Shown: positions 55,369-64,000 of the stretch, one piece after another
Position numbering within the stretch: position 1 is the first letter of the stretch
How the letters are laid out: each line of letters begins with the position of its first letter
Origin: Malus domestica
Taxonomy: Eukaryota; Streptophyta; Magnoliopsida; Rosales; Rosaceae
DNA length: 64,000 nt
Direction of reading: 5' to 3'
Assembly: GCF_042453785.1 (NCBI RefSeq)
Contig: NC_091674.1
Location: 24,754,001-24,818,000, forward strand
Translations under genes and position numbers: made by a program
Notes under the pieces: generated by a model
Told to the model about the DNA's origin: nothing
The model's database searches: none
Seen by the model: the letters and a program-made list of their open reading frames with translations, nothing else

Positions 55369-57655
55369 ATGTCAGAGCCTGGAAGTTCTAGTGATGAGGG
55401 CTCTTCTAGCTTTAGCTCTAAGTCTGAGTCTGCAATGTCGGAGTCTTCAGGGTCTTTGTTAGAGTCCTGTACTAGAGAAACATTGGATGATCTTCCCAAC
55501 CGTCGAACTTTAGCTATTGCTAGTTCTTCCTCCATGGCGTTGGGTGAGGGGGTTGTTTTTGATGCCATACCCATAGTTCGCTCTGAGTTCACAGCAGACC
55601 ATCTAAAGAATAACTTGTTAAATAATGAGAAGCAGGTTGAGGCGCTAAGGCAGTCATGTAATATCCCTCGTAGTGTAGGGATACGCTTGGTACATGATGA
55701 AGAATGGCCTTCTGAGCCTCCCCAGGGTCATGTTATGTTCTACACCCAAATATTACTGACTTTAGGGGTGAGACTACCTTTACATCCGTGGTTGCAAAAG
55801 ATGTTATCTTTGATCGGATATGCACCTGGGCAACTCAATCCTGGTTTCTGGGATACTTTGATTGGATTTTATATCATTTGGATGGAGTGTGGGTTGTGTG
55901 AGCCTTCCTTCCATCAGTGGCGTTACTGTTACAAGATGCGCCCAGCAAAATCATGCACTGGTTATGCCGAGTGTGCATGTCGGAGTGAGAGAGAGCGTAT
56001 TGTGTATGGTAAGAAAAAGGCATACTACACATGGAAAAACCGTTGGTGCTTTCTGTATAATGATTGGGAGTATGATAAGGGTGTCACGCCTGAGCGACGT
56101 GTGCTTACTCACTTCCAGACTGTAGGTTGTAACGTATCAACCGTTCGTACTATTTGCTATTTGTTGTGGTCTTTTCTTGCTTCTAACACTTTGTTTCATG
56201 TAGTGACGCGGGGCACCATCCAACTGTTTGGGCAGGAGCTATCTGACATAGAGAAGGTGTTGAGGGTGCCCAAAGAGGATAGACACTTAAGCAAGCTACG
56301 ACCCTTATTTCGTCGGTACGGTTTCCAACCCTTAGTTTCCGAGAGCCAGGGACGGTCGAGTAAGTTGTATCCTTCATGTAAACTTAGCTCAATTCCTTAC
56401 TTTATTTGGAAAGTTGTATTTCTTATTTTGATTTTCCTTATGCAGTGGAGAAGGTAAGCAAGAAAACAGGGACTAGCACCCATAAAAGGAGAGCACCAGT
56501 GTTAGTTCCTTCGGAAGACATCCTACCGCATAAGAAAATTCATAAGTTCCGAGGGGAACCATCCGTTAGACCTAAGTCCCAAGATGGGGTCCTTAAGGGG
56601 CCTGCCTTTAGGAAGACTGGAGTCGAGGCCGTTGAAAATGCTGCTGCCGTAGTTGTAGGAGAAGGGAGCCGACTGTTGCCTCATCCTCTTACTATGGAGC
56701 ACACTGTCCAGGAAAATGATCCCGGTTCCCGCCATGAGGGGAAAGGCAAGGAAAGAGCTGGCAGTGTCCCGTGGAAGGACTTGAGGGTTGCCACGCGGCC
56801 AAAGGATTTTGGGGATATCAACAATTGCTTGGCAGGGCGTCGATTCGCCTTTGATGAGCTCGGAGAGCCCTTAGCTAAGGATGAATCGGATTGCGACCGG
56901 ATGTTGAAGCTGTCTTCATATGTGAGTGTTACTTTGTCATTTCCTTACTTTTTCCTCTTTATTATCATTATTTAGGTAGTGATGATCGTCTTGCCATGCA
57001 GGTCATGGCCGAGTATCACGACAGACTGCAAGAGGTTGAGCGGTACAAGGCAAAACTGAAGGAGAATAAGCAGCTTGTGGACGAGGCCCGAAGGAATAAG
57101 GGACTTTTGACTCAGGCTCTCCAACTGAAGGACGAAACCATGGAGAGCTTGAAAAGGCGAAATAGTGAGAACTTAAGGCTTAAGAAATTGTTTGAGGCAA
57201 CTAAAAAACAGTTGGAGGTGGCTACCTTGGAGGTATCCAAGGTTAGGGGAGAATTGGATGGTGCCTTAGTTGAGATTTCTGAACTGGAGAAGAGCATTCC
57301 AACTGAAAGGGAGGCTGCTGTGCAAGAATACTTAAGTTCTTTGACCTTTCATCTTGCTATTAAACCCCACTGTGCTCAAGAAACTCGCTTTGAAAAAAGG
57401 AAATGGATGGCCGTCCTTGATCGTTATGATGATGGGAGCATTCTTCGAAAATACCACGAAGATATAGATGAGCATCATCGAAAGGGCGAGACATTTGTCC
57501 TTGCTGTTGATCCTAGCAGCGAAGATGAGTCTGATAATGAAGGTAGTGCTGATGCACAGACTCAGCATGGTGAAGAGGGTCTTGGGGATGCAGAGGATGA
57601 TGGTAGGACGCGGAGTGATACTGCCAGGGGTTCGGCTTCAGATGAGAATGAATAG
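55369..57655 (+). CDS. Accessory protein gene 2 on the opposite strand of the Tat element (spliced)
   Basis: Three exons fit: 55369-56359, 56446-56921 and 57002-57655, joined at gtaagt/atgcag and gtgagt/atgcag with phase kept, giving 2121 bp and 706 residues. The ATG stands right after a splice-acceptor-like tattgtag, so a leader intron is likely. The N-terminus is Ser/Glu-rich (MSEPGSSSDEGSSSFSSKS). Residues about 105-290 (VRLPLHPWLQKMLSLIGYAPG, FIIWMECG-like, WKNRWCFLYNDWEYDKG) resemble the Pfam family called 'putative gypsy type transposon' (Transposase_28). Then come a basic segment, a long coiled coil (YHDRLQEVERYKAKLKENKQ) and an acidic tail. Despite the name no catalytic residues are known. 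The gene is antisense to gag-pol, between integrase and the 3' LTR. Function unknown. Confidence 0.75.
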
Positions 57656-58056
57656 CAGTGTCTTTACTATCTGCATGTATTCTGGATGTAGTAGTCTGAT
57701 GTGTGTATAACATGTGCCCATGTTATAAGCTTGAGAGTTTTGGATTTTAGGTGTTTATGAGTGTTTGCACTATTATTAATGCATGTTTGGCTATGTATGA
57801 ATAGATCTATTGTTTGGATATAAGCCCTTGTTTGGTTGTTCCTTTCTTTGTATAGTCTTGTCGACACATACTTAGATTTTGTTTCGTGTTGGATATATCT
57901 GCTTTGAGGTTTCAACACTTGAGTGTTCCATTGCTAGGAATGTAAAAGAGTGAGGGCTGAGTTGGCTAAATTACCTCTTTATTGAATTCATTGCCAAATG
58001 GCCTTCATTACATAGGATGCCGAACGGCTATAGCTCAACACTTGTACATCGTGAGT
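57656..58056. other. Junction between the antisense gene and the pol gene of the Tat element
   Basis: A 400-bp stretch where the + strand gene 2 and the minus strand pol end tail to tail. AT-rich, no recognisable domain. It should hold the 3' ends of both transcripts. Confidence 0.55.
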
Positions 58057-61000
58057 CTATTTGTAGTAGTACTTCAAGTGATCAGCGTTCCATGGATGGC
58101 CAAGGGTCTTGCCATCGGAGCTTCTAAGTGTGTAAGAGCCAGGGCGACTGATGCCAATGACTTCATACGGTCCATCCCAGTTTGGACTAAGTGTGCCTTC
58201 ACTCGGGACTCTGTCGCAGAGTAATCTTTTCTTTAAGACCCAGTCTCCTATTTTGAAAGAACGAGGCTTGACCCTAGAGTCATAATAGTTGGAGATGCGC
58301 TGCTTGTAGGCGACATTCCTCAAGTGAGCTTGGTTTCTGTGTTCCTCGACTAAATCCAAGTTGAGGGTGAGTTGTTTGTCATTTTCACTTTGAATGTAGT
58401 TCTGGACTCGGAATGTTGCTTGCTCGAGCTCAACAGGGACAACCGCCTCTGTGCCAAAGGCAAGTGAGAATGGAGTTTCTCCTGTTGAAGTCCGATATGA
58501 AGTGCGATATGACCAAAGAACTTGGGGTACAAATTCTGGCCAACAACCTTTAGCTTTGTCCAAGCTGGTTTTCAAAGTGCGCTTGATTATTTTGTTGATG
58601 GCCTCAACTTGTCCATTAGACTGGGGATGAGCTGGAGAGGCAAAGCATAAGTTGATGTTGAACTTAGAGCAGAACAACCTGAACTTCTTGTTGTCAAACT
58701 GTCGCCCATTGTCAGTGACTATCGCATTGGGAATGCCGAATCTACAAAGGATGTTCTTCCACACGAAGTCTTCTATCTTTGCCTCAGTAATGGTTGCCAA
58801 GGGTTCTACTTCGGCCCACTTTGTGAAGTAGTCCACTGCAACGACTGCGTAACAGACTTTGCCCTTCCCTGCCGGCATTGGGCCGATCAAATCAAGTCCC
58901 CACTGGGCGAAGGGCCAAGGGCTGATCATAGGAGTAAGAGGCTCTGGAGGGGAATGAGGAATAGTTGCATATCGTTGACATTTGTCACATGAGCGGGATA
59001 CTTTGATGGCATCCTGGTGGAGTGTTGGCCAGTAATATCCTTGGCGAAAAGTCTTGTGTGCTAGGGACCGAGATCCAGCATGATCTCCACAGACTCCCTC
59101 ATGTATTTCCCGAAGGACGATTTCCGCCTCGGCAGGCGTAAGACACCTTAAGTATGGCAGGCTAAAACCTCGCTTATAGAGTTGATCATTGATGATCAGG
59201 TAGCGGGTAGACTTGTATCGAATTTGCTTAGCCTGAACTTTATCATTTGGGAGGGTGCCATGAGCAAGGAAATTATAGATCGGGGTGATCCAACTATCCC
59301 CATGTTGTAAGTTGCATACTTCTGCGGCCATGGTGCTTGGTGTTGTCAACAGTTCGACATGAATTTTTCTTCCAATCTTGTCTTCCACAGCTGAGGCGAG
59401 GCGAGCCAGGGCGTCTGCATGACTGTTTGCCGCTCGAGGAACTTGGGTGATCTGGTAGTGGAAGTGCTTGAGCAAAAGTTGTGTTTGCGCAAGATATGCT
59501 GCCATGGAGCTGTCCTTAGCATCAAAGTTGTTGGTAACCTGGTTGACCACTAATTGGGAGTCACTGAAAATATCAATTTGTTTAACCCCGAGGTGTTTGG
59601 CCAAACGTAATCCTGCTAGAAGGGCTTCATACTCGGCCTCATTGTTTGATGCCTTGAATTTGAAACGAAGAGCATACTCCATTGCTACTTTGTCGGGCGT
59701 AGTCAAGACTAGTCCCGCTCCACAGCCCTGTTGGTTGGATGAGCCATCAACATACAGACTCCATGCTGAGGTCGTTGATTCTACTTTCTGAGCTTCCGAT
59801 GGTAATGAAGCTACTGCTTCAGGTGTAGAAGCAATGTCAACAGGATATGTGAAGTCGGCGATGAAATCTGCTACTGCTTGGCCTTTTTCGGCTGGTTTTG
59901 GTTGGTAGGAGATGTCAAACTCACCCAATGCTATCGCCCATTTGATCATTCGTCCAGACGTGTCAGGACTCTGGAGTATCTGTCGAAGAGGGTGATTGGT
60001 AAGCACGATGATGGCGTGTGCTTGGAAATAAGGGCGAAGTTTCCGAGCAGACATGACCAATGCTAGAGCTAATTTCTCAATGTTGGAGTATCGTGTCTCC
60101 GCATCTTGTAGGGCCTTGCTAGCGTAGTAGACGGGCCGTTCGACACCACTGTCCATTCGAATAAGAACAGAACTGACTGCTGAAGCCGAAACCGATAGAT
60201 AGATGATGAGAGTGTCACCAACTTCTGGTTTGGAGAGCAGAGGGGCTTTACTCATGTACTCTTTGAGGTTCCTGAATGCCTTGGCACATTCCTCCGTCCA
60301 TGTAATGTACTTCTTATTTCCCTTGAGTGCTTTGAAGAAAGGAGCACATCTGTCCGTGGCCTTAGAGATGAATCTGGTTAAGGCTGCCACCTTGCCAGTA
60401 AGGCTTTGGATGTCTTTTGAAGTTATTGGCTCTTTCATGTCGAGGATTGCTTTGATCTTTTCAGGGTTAGCTTCAATGCCTCGTTGGCTAATCATGAAGC
60501 CTAAGAATTTGCCAGAGCCCACGCCGAAGGCACATTTGTTGGGGTTCAACCTCATTCGATACCTCTTTAGAATGGTGAAAGTTTCAGATAGGTCGGTGAT
60601 GTGTTGGTCAGCATGTTTGCTTTTGACTAGCATATCATCAACGTAAACTTCCATGTTCTTCCCAATTTGTTCGGCGAACATTGAATTGACCAGTCTCTGA
60701 TAAGTTGCTCCTGCATTCTTTAGGCCGAAAGGCATGACTTTATAGCAATATAGTCCCCTGTCAGTAGTGAAGGCCGTGTGTTCTTGGTCTGAGGGGTTCA
60801 TGAGGATTTGGTTGTATCCTGAATAAGCGTCCATAAAGCTCAAGAGCTCACACCCTGCCGTAGAGTCTATAAGCCTGTCAATAAGAGGAAGAGGGAAACT
60901 ATCTTTCGGACACCCTTTGTTTAGGTCGGTGTAGTCAACACACATCCTCCACAAGACCTTTTGAAGCGAAAGACTTTCTTTGGTCGGATTTTTCCTAACA

Positions 61001-61410
61001 AGGACCACATTTGCTACCCATGTTGGGTAATTGACTTCGCGGACAAAGCCTATGCCTTTGAGTTTTTCAACTTCTGCTTTCATTGCCTCGTATCGTTCAG
61101 CGTCATAAGATCTTCGCTTCTGTCTCACCGGCTTGATCTTGGGGTCAATACTCAAACGATGACAGATGACATCGGGAGAGATGCCTGGCATGTCCTCATA
61201 TGACCAGGCGAAGACTTCAGTGTTCTCTTTCAAAAAAGATATCAATGCTAACCGAAGGGGTGGTGACAATGTGGTGCCAATATTCACCATGCGGTCTGGA
61301 TGATCTCTTGAGATAGGTACCTTCTCCAACTCTTCAGCAGGTTGGGCTTGCCGGGTGAAAGAGTCATCTCGAGGATCATCGGGTTGATTGTTGCTATCAG
61401 GAAAATCCAT
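58057..61410 (-). CDS. Tat-element polymerase: RT, RNase H, archaeal-type RNase H, integrase
   Basis: An uninterrupted frame of 1117 residues. RT spans about 90-310 with SFMDAYSGYNQI and the catalytic YVDD at 256-259. RNase H 1 spans about 395-520 (YYASKALQDAETRYSNIEK). A second RNase H at about 550-675 carries YVDGSSNQQGCGAG (Asp555), NNEAEYEALLAGL (Glu591), FSDSQLVVNQV (Asp617) and SHADALA (Asp666). The integrase zinc site is His770, His777, Cys808, Cys811; the core Asp840 (GLDLIGP), Asp900 (IVTDNGRQFD) and Glu936 (SNGQVEAINK). It ends with a short GPYEVIGI module and no chromodomain. The frame overlaps the end of gag-protease by 14 nt in the +1 frame. It copies and integrates the element; all catalytic residues I can name are present. 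Confidence 0.95.
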   Translation of the reverse strand: MDFPDSNNQPDDPRDDSFTRQAQPAEELEKVPISRDHPDRMVNIGTTLSPPLRLALISFLKENTEVFAWSYEDMPGISPDVICHRLSIDPKIKPVRQKRRSYDAERYEAMKAEVEKLKGIGFVREVNYPTWVANVVLVRKNPTKESLSLQKVLWRMCVDYTDLNKGCPKDSFPLPLIDRLIDSTAGCELLSFMDAYSGYNQILMNPSDQEHTAFTTDRGLYCYKVMPFGLKNAGATYQRLVNSMFAEQIGKNMEVYVDDMLVKSKHADQHITDLSETFTILKRYRMRLNPNKCAFGVGSGKFLGFMISQRGIEANPEKIKAILDMKEPITSKDIQSLTGKVAALTRFISKATDRCAPFFKALKGNKKYITWTEECAKAFRNLKEYMSKAPLLSKPEVGDTLIIYLSVSASAVSSVLIRMDSGVERPVYYASKALQDAETRYSNIEKLALALVMSARKLRPYFQAHAIIVLTNHPLRQILQSPDTSGRMIKWAIALGEFDISYQPKPAEKGQAVADFIADFTYPVDIASTPEAVASLPSEAQKVESTTSAWSLYVDGSSNQQGCGAGLVLTTPDKVAMEYALRFKFKASNNEAEYEALLAGLRLAKHLGVKQIDIFSDSQLVVNQVTNNFDAKDSSMAAYLAQTQLLLKHFHYQITQVPRAANSHADALARLASAVEDKIGRKIHVELLTTPSTMAAEVCNLQHGDSWITPIYNFLAHGTLPNDKVQAKQIRYKSTRYLIINDQLYKRGFSLPYLRCLTPAEAEIVLREIHEGVCGDHAGSRSLAHKTFRQGYYWPTLHQDAIKVSRSCDKCQRYATIPHSPPEPLTPMISPWPFAQWGLDLIGPMPAGKGKVCYAVVAVDYFTKWAEVEPLATITEAKIEDFVWKNILCRFGIPNAIVTDNGRQFDNKKFRLFCSKFNINLCFASPAHPQSNGQVEAINKIIKRTLKTSLDKAKGCWPEFVPQVLWSYRTSYRTSTGETPFSLAFGTEAVVPVELEQATFRVQNYIQSENDKQLTLNLDLVEEHRNQAHLRNVAYKQRISNYYDSRVKPRSFKIGDWVLKKRLLCDRVPSEGTLSPNWDGPYEVIGISRPGSYTLRSSDGKTLGHPWNADHLKYYYK

Positions 61411-63679
61411 CTAGGCTGGTCTTTGTGACTTGGTCATGTACAGACAGGGTTTCCTTAGGTCCGGGCAAGTGTTGTTGCTTAACTGAAGTGTTGTAACATG
61501 ATCGTGCACTAAGCTGATCTCCTCTGATGTAGCCGTTGCCATGGGGGGTTGGAAATTTCATCAACAGCATATGCGTGGATACCATAGCCTTGAGATCATT
61601 GATGCCTGTGCGCCCAAAGATGACATTGTATGCCGTTGGGCAGTCAACCACTAGGAAGTTAGTGGTAATGGTAGCCGTGTAAGGGCCTGTACCAATAGTA
61701 AAGGGTAAATGTATGCTCCCTAAGGGTTGCACGATATCACCGGAGAAGCTTATCAGAGGAGAAATCGAGCGATCGAGCAAGTGTTCAGCTACACTGAGTG
61801 CCCTGAAAGCTTCGGCAAACATGATATTGACCGAAGCCCCTGTGTCTACGAGGATTCGTCGAACATCAAAGTTGGCTATGTGAGCCTCCACGATCAATGG
61901 GTCGTTATGAGGGTAGATGATGCCTCTTTCTTCCTCAGGGTAGAAACATATCGGATCCCAGTTAGGTTTTTGATACTTCCCTCCCCTGATGTCTTCCACG
62001 TGAAACACTTGGTGACCAGGCCTCAGACTTCGTTCACTGTTTTTCATGGCCCTATTGGAAGATTCAGATATGGGTGTGCCGCCGCTTATGGAATATATGA
62101 CATTCACCTGGCGTTGGTTACGGTTATCCCTTTGAGGGTGAAGAAGGAATTGATCAATTTTTCCTTCTCGTGCCAAAGCTTCAATACGATCACGGAGGAT
62201 GATACATTTCTCGCTATCATGGCCGTTATGCTCATGGTAGCAACAAAACGTGCCCGCGTTATTCGGGGGCGTGTAATCTGGGTGCCTCGGCTTTGGCTTT
62301 GGTATCAGGTGAGCTATGCTGGGGTAAATGACCGCGCATGTGGCATTCAAGGGCGTGTATGTCTCATACCTTGGGGTAGGGGGTATCTTGACGCGGGTTT
62401 GACCCACTGCATTGACTGCCTGGGGGCGAGCGTTATTGTGGCGATACCCTTGGTTATCGGGATAGTGTCCCTTACTCTTTTTACTGAAAGGAGAGTGGTG
62501 AGGATGGAAATCCTTCCTCTTGCCTTGAAATTGATATGTCTGTTGATTCGGTGAAGCATTATGCAAGGCATGGGGAGGTGCCACTGCTGTTTGGGAAGTC
62601 GAGGTCTTCTCATTTAGGTGAGTCTGGCTTCCACCTCCCACTTGTTGATAAAGGATGGTTGTAGGGGGTTTCTCCTGATATGTCTTTGCCTCGGCGGAGG
62701 CATGGTTATAAGCCTGCGCCATCACCTCAGAGTAAGTCTTCCAAGTATTGGCATTGATCATGTATTTAAAGAAACAATCACGTAGGCCTGCCGTGAAGGC
62801 TTTGAGGGCAGTCTTGTCGTCTGCCTCGGCACACCGGGAGTATTCATGGCTGAAGCGGCCAGCATACATACGTAATGACTCGTCTGGCTTCTGGCGGATA
62901 GTGTACAAGTCATCTGCAGAGTGCAAGCGATCGGTTTGGAAAATGTGTTGGGAAACAAATAGTTTCCTCAATTCCTCAAATGAGTCTACCGTCTCAGGTG
63001 TAAGACGACAATACCAATTTAGAGCTCCGCCAGAGAGGGTGGAGGGGAAGAGAAGACATCGCTCTTCGTCGGTGTGCATCCGGTATGCCATGGTGGACTC
63101 AAAGAGGTTAAGGTGCTCAATCGGGTCCTCTTTCCCAGTATAAAGTTGCAAGCCAAGCTTCTGCTTTGTCTTTGCTTGAAGAGGGGTGTTGAGGATCCTC
63201 CTTGTAAGAGGGCCAGGCCTGGGTTGGTTCCAGTCAGGTATTTCAGCCTGACGTTCAGCCTTCAACTTGTTTACTTCCTCAAGAAGTTGTAGGACAAGGG
63301 GGTCCTGAGTGGAGTTATGTGTCACTGGAGCTTTCTTTCGTAAATCTCCATCTCCTCTTGGAATTAGGAAGGTTTGATTAAGGGCATGTGATTTTTCCCT
63401 GGACTCGCTGTACTGGCTTCCAGGGTATGTCTGTCGGAACACCTCTGAGTCCCCTGTACCCTCATGTCTCTCTAGGACTTGTTGCCCATTCCCCAAATTG
63501 GTGGCCGGCTTGGGCCGTGGCAGGGGACCGAGTCTCTCAGAAATCCTTGGGTCATTAATCTTTGAGCTTATATGGATGGAATTCTCTCGACGTTGCTTCA
63601 GGAAATCCCGACAATCGCGAAAGACGGCTTTCGATCCTTCTGCCCCTTCAGCAAAGAGGTGTCTCCCTCCACTTCTCAT
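61397..63679 (-). CDS. Tat-element gag-protease
   Basis: 760 residues of open frame. A retrotransposon Gag domain spans about 175-330 (LQLYTGKEDPIEHLNLFEST, LSGGALNWYCRLTPETVDSF). A zinc-knuckle-like CCYHEHNGHDSEKC lies near 479-492, and an aspartic protease (RILVDTGASVNIM, Asp612) with VIFGRTGIN downstream. The frame ends with DGFS and TGA at 61397, overlapping the pol ATG. The real N-terminus lies upstream: a separate frame from about 63676 to the window edge continues with NNKIAMRNEVLQEQYEKLFE, so one frame change near 63680-63720 separates it. That change may be a mutation in this copy. Confidence 0.9.
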   Translation of the reverse strand: MRSGGRHLFAEGAEGSKAVFRDCRDFLKQRRENSIHISSKINDPRISERLGPLPRPKPATNLGNGQQVLERHEGTGDSEVFRQTYPGSQYSESREKSHALNQTFLIPRGDGDLRKKAPVTHNSTQDPLVLQLLEEVNKLKAERQAEIPDWNQPRPGPLTRRILNTPLQAKTKQKLGLQLYTGKEDPIEHLNLFESTMAYRMHTDEERCLLFPSTLSGGALNWYCRLTPETVDSFEELRKLFVSQHIFQTDRLHSADDLYTIRQKPDESLRMYAGRFSHEYSRCAEADDKTALKAFTAGLRDCFFKYMINANTWKTYSEVMAQAYNHASAEAKTYQEKPPTTILYQQVGGGSQTHLNEKTSTSQTAVAPPHALHNASPNQQTYQFQGKRKDFHPHHSPFSKKSKGHYPDNQGYRHNNARPQAVNAVGQTRVKIPPTPRYETYTPLNATCAVIYPSIAHLIPKPKPRHPDYTPPNNAGTFCCYHEHNGHDSEKCIILRDRIEALAREGKIDQFLLHPQRDNRNQRQVNVIYSISGGTPISESSNRAMKNSERSLRPGHQVFHVEDIRGGKYQKPNWDPICFYPEEERGIIYPHNDPLIVEAHIANFDVRRILVDTGASVNIMFAEAFRALSVAEHLLDRSISPLISFSGDIVQPLGSIHLPFTIGTGPYTATITTNFLVVDCPTAYNVIFGRTGINDLKAMVSTHMLLMKFPTPHGNGYIRGDQLSARSCYNTSVKQQHLPGPKETLSVHDQVTKTSLDGFS

Positions 63680-64000
63680 GGTTCGGGTCGAAGCAACTGG
63701 GTTAAGAGAAGCCTCATGTTGATTATCAAGTCGAGGGTAATCTGTTCCCTATCAGGGATATCTATGTCGAATGCATGTGACCCTCCATGTTGGAGGGCAC
63801 CCAGTTGATGGTTGACTTCCACGGGGGCAACAAGCTCGCGTGTTTGAGCTTGCCTAGCTTCGTGGAGTGTCTCGAAGAGCTTCTCATATTGCTCCTGGAG
63901 GACCTCATTCCTCATTGCTATCTTGTTGTTCTGAGCTTCCAACTCATCGACTTTAGCTTGAAGAAGAACTCGTTTTCCTTCATTCTTTCGTTGTTTCGCA
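63676..64000 (-). pseudogene. N-terminal part of gag, cut by the window edge and out of frame
   Basis: The minus strand stays open from the right edge through AKQRKNEGKRVLLQAKVDEL and LHEARQAQTRELVAPVEVNH to a stop at 63676. Its frame differs from the gag-protease frame that begins at 63679. The coiled-coil-like start and the QHGGSHAFDIDIPDREQ segment are typical of Tat Gag N-termini as I know them. The start codon lies outside the window. Confidence 0.65.

Larger units (their letters stand above)
49809..64000 (-). mobile_element. Tat-lineage Ty3/gypsy retrotransposon with antisense accessory genes (partial)
   Basis: The left LTR (49809-50320) has TG...CA ends. Minus-strand gag-protease and RT-RNaseH-integrase follow at 58057-64000, running off the right edge. 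The pol has two RNase H domains, the second of the archaeal type, and no chromodomain, which marks the Tat lineage (Grande/Ogre relatives). Between integrase and the 3' LTR lie about 7.7 kb with two genes on the opposite strand, old duplications and two minisatellites. The length exceeds 14.2 kb. Pol is an unbroken 1117-residue frame, so the copy is fairly young. The second LTR and full gag start lie outside the window. Confidence 0.9.

Noticed and set aside
59468..63292. Several + strand frames over Tat gag-pol
   Set aside because: Shadows of long, well-supported minus-strand domains.
1..64000. tRNA, rRNA or snoRNA genes
   Set aside because: I looked for conserved tRNA boxes and rRNA blocks by eye and saw none. 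A tRNAscan or Rfam search would be decisive.

Overview
The window is plant nuclear DNA, almost certainly from the apple/pear group (Rosaceae, Maleae). The strongest clue is a pair of biphenyl synthase (BIS) genes, a type III polyketide synthase known for Malinae phytoalexins. Spliced genes with GT-AG introns, AT-rich intergenic DNA and dense retrotransposons and MITEs agree with this. There are no prokaryotic features.

Layout. 1-6760: the 3' part of a PHD-finger gene (EHD3-like, + strand) with a 5.1 kb Ty1/copia element (286-5378, minus strand) inside one intron and a frameshift in the last exon. 6761-12442: AT-rich intergenic DNA with a hAT-type MITE (9823-10252) and a faint BIS exon-1 relic (11248-11330). 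12443-15075: a 2.6 kb solo LTR with a perfect 5-bp target duplication, carrying six hairpin modules whose stems vary in a compensatory way. 15076-19391: AT-rich repeats. 19392-20930: intact BIS gene (minus). 20931-27312: repeat-rich spacer with a PIF/Harbinger-type MITE, a solo LTR and a TIR element next to the second BIS promoter. 27313-28892: second BIS copy (+), broken by a 1-bp deletion. 31108-31782: mitochondrial pyruvate carrier 1 (+), convergent with a 12-exon WD-repeat ribosome-biogenesis gene of the WDR74/NSA1 type (32369-36023, minus). 37259-44215: an older, degenerate copia element (minus) with a nested hAT-like MITE. 44428-47385: a complete six-exon peroxisomal 4-coumarate:CoA ligase-like gene (minus) ending in SKL, with a MITE 52 bp upstream of its start codon. 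48778-49808: the start of another LTR, cut by a Tat-lineage Ty3/gypsy element that runs from 49809 off the right edge. This last element carries gag-protease and RT-RNaseH-aRNaseH-integrase on the minus strand and two accessory genes on the opposite strand, one of them apparently spliced.

How it fits together. The host genes are ordinary single-function genes and do not form an obvious cluster. BIS makes 3,5-dihydroxybiphenyl from benzoyl-CoA for defence. MPC1 feeds pyruvate to mitochondria. The WD40 protein acts in 60S ribosome assembly. The PHD protein probably reads chromatin. The CoA ligase acts in peroxisomes. The inverted BIS pair, the relic and repeated flanks point to local duplication and decay. 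Much of the remaining sequence is mobile-element history: insertion in an intron, next to promoters, in a 3' flank and inside other elements. Exon borders were placed by eye from splice consensus and frame continuity. Family names come from recognised protein motifs, not from a database search.
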